From CAVQWT01 sp963810815 (GTDB lineage: Bacteria; Pseudomonadota; Gammaproteobacteria; Burkholderiales; Casimicrobiaceae), in the NCBI GenBank assembly GCA_963810815.1, contig CAWEPB010000007.1:992001-1056000 (forward strand): a stretch of DNA of 64,000 bases, read 5' to 3'. The position numbers and the translations under genes were made by a program. Of this stretch, positions 62,895 to 64,000 are shown one piece after another (the first letter of the stretch is position 1; each line of letters opens with the position of its first letter). The notes beneath the pieces are model-generated. The model ran no database searches and was not told where the DNA came from. It saw only the letters and a program-made list of their open reading frames with translations.

Positions 62895-64000
62895 GTGAGC
62901 GTCCTGCCCCCCGCCCCCGATTCCGCCGCGCCGCCCCCCGCTGCGCCGGTCGTCTTCCGCGCGCATCCGCGCGGCCGGCCGGTCGATCCGGTGGTCCTTG
63001 CCGAGGTCGAGCGGCTGGTCGCCGGGCTGCCCCTTGCGCGCGACCAGCTGATCGAGCATCTGCATCGGCTGCAGGACGCGCTGGGCCACCTTCCGGTCGC
63101 GCACCTGACGGCGCTGGCCGAGCTGCTGCGCCTCGCGCCGGTCGAGGTGTACGAAGTCGCGAGCTTCTACCATCACTTCGACGTGGTCCGCGACGGCGAG
63201 CCGGCGCCACCCGCACTGACGATTCGCGTCTGCACCTCGCTGCCCTGCGCCCTTGCCGGCGGGCCCGACCTTGCCGCGCGCGCGGCTTCGGCGCTCGGCC
63301 CGGGCGTGCGCGTCACCGGCGCGTCCTGCCTCGGCCGCTGCGACACCGCCCCGGCGGCGCTGTGCGGCGCCCGCGTGATCGGCCACGCGACCGTCGAGGC
63401 GCTCGAGCGCGCCGCGGCCGCCGGCCACGTCGGCGCGGCCGTGCCGGAGGTGGACGGCTACGACGCGTATCGGGCGGCCGGCGGCTACGCGCTGTATGCC
63501 GAATGCCGGCGCGGCGCGCGCGACGCCGCCGCCACCATCGCCGTGCTCGACGACGCGCGGCTCCGCGGGCTGGGCGGCGCCGGCTTTCCCGCCGGCCGCA
63601 AATGGGACGCCGTGCGCCGCGAGCCGGGACCCCGCTACGTCGCCGTGAACATCGACGAAGGCGAGCCGGGCACGTTCAAGGACCGGCACTGCCTGGAAAC
63701 CGACCCGCACCGCTTCCTCGAAGGCGCGCTGATCGCGGCGTGGGCCGTCGACGCCGCGGCGGTCTACGTCTACCTGCGCGACGAGTACGCCGGCTGCCGC
63801 TCGATGCTCGAGCGCGAGCTCGCGCGGCTCGCCGCGGCGCCGCCGGACGGTCTCGTCCTGCCGCCGATCCACCTGCGCCGCGGCGCCGGCGCGTACGTCT
63901 GCGGCGAGGAGTCGGCGATGATCGAATCGATCGAGGGCAGGCGCGGCTACCCGCGGCTGCGCCCTCCGTACGTCGCGCAGAAGGGTCTGTTCGGCCGGCC
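62895..64000 (+). CDS. NuoE-NuoF fused diaphorase subunit (formate dehydrogenase/hydrogenase type), cut by window edge
   Basis: The visible 368 residues hold a NuoE-like part: helical region LIEHLHRLQDALGHLP, then a [2Fe-2S] site with CTSLPC and CLGRCD. A NuoF-like part follows, with GLGGAGFPAGRKWDAV (FMN/NADH loop), NIDEGEPGTFKDR, VYLRDEYAG and GAGAYVCGEESAMIESIEGRRGYPR. The 4Fe-4S cysteines of NuoF lie beyond the window. Fused NuoE-NuoF subunits occur in NAD-linked formate dehydrogenases and in HoxF hydrogenase subunits. The folate/C1 neighbours favour formate dehydrogenase, as inference. The GTG is right after the promoter. Confidence 0.85.
   Translation, partial: MSVLPPAPDSAAPPPAAPVVFRAHPRGRPVDPVVLAEVERLVAGLPLARDQLIEHLHRLQDALGHLPVAHLTALAELLRLAPVEVYEVASFYHHFDVVRDGEPAPPALTIRVCTSLPCALAGGPDLAARAASALGPGVRVTGASCLGRCDTAPAALCGARVIGHATVEALERAAAAGHVGAAVPEVDGYDAYRAAGGYALYAECRRGARDAAATIAVLDDARLRGLGGAGFPAGRKWDAVRREPGPRYVAVNIDEGEPGTFKDRHCLETDPHRFLEGALIAAWAVDAAAVYVYLRDEYAGCRSMLERELARLAAAPPDGLVLPPIHLRRGAGAYVCGEESAMIESIEGRRGYPRLRPPYVAQKGLFGR

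Overview
This window comes from a very GC-rich Gram-negative bacterium, most likely a Betaproteobacterium (Burkholderiales or Rhodocyclales type). The evidence is the gene families present, lipoprotein and outer-membrane signals, and an E. coli-like tRNA-Thr. The taxonomic placement is inference. Most of the window is tightly packed with metabolic and transport operons, often joined by ATGA or TGATG overlaps. I see no insertion sequence, integrase, phage gene or CRISPR array.

Layout: (1) 1-2353, the N-terminal two thirds of smc, leftward and cut by the window edge. (2) 2466-9286, a leftward dipeptide/oligopeptide ABC operon with both ATPases, both permeases, an M20 amidohydrolase, a DUF2817 carboxypeptidase-like protein and a small lipoprotein; no solute-binding protein is present. 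(3) rlmB and marC, diverging. (4) 11055-20916, an electron-transfer locus. A divergent Fe-S/flavin reductase faces a leftward operon encoding a small membrane protein, a 24-heme cytochrome, a cytochrome with about 46 hemes built from twenty 141-bp repeats, and a TPR/outer-membrane beta-barrel protein. This is the most interesting system here: it reads as a complete route from cytoplasmic NAD(P)H to the outer membrane. (5) 20937-23929, a DUF5666-repeat lipoprotein and a DUF6502 protein with a palindromic operator. (6) tRNA-Thr(CGT) and a frameshifted secreted protein. (7) A DUF1254 protein and a 1185-residue NfnLS-like flavoprotein fusion. (8) A branched-chain amino-acid-type ABC system (livK, fused livHM, livG) with a 60-bp triple repeat and no livF.

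(9) DUF2798 protein, then metC, gntK and gnd. (10) EamA transporter. (11) 39689-44493, a gamma-glutamylation pathway: glutamine-synthetase-like ligase, iron alcohol dehydrogenase, class I amidotransferase-type hydrolase and aldehyde dehydrogenase. It looks suited to an amino-alcohol such as ethanolamine. (12) A secreted unknown, folD, a HAD phosphatase and a Nudix hydrolase. (13) 48180-60440, a 2-aminoethylphosphonate island: transporter, phnW, GntR regulator, phnA, phnY, Na/Pi transporter, a PhnZ-like HD oxygenase and an EamA transporter. (14) A dimethylglycine/sarcosine dehydrogenase-like protein and the start of a NuoE-NuoF fusion, cut by the window edge.

Two themes cross the window. Several genes (rlmB, the Nudix gene, the GntR gene, the NuoEF fusion) have a -10-like hexamer only 5-9 bases before the start codon, which suggests leaderless mRNAs. 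Separately, three genes (the giant cytochrome, the secreted protein at 24985, and livG) look broken by single extra bases, four in all. That could be real decay or residual assembly error.
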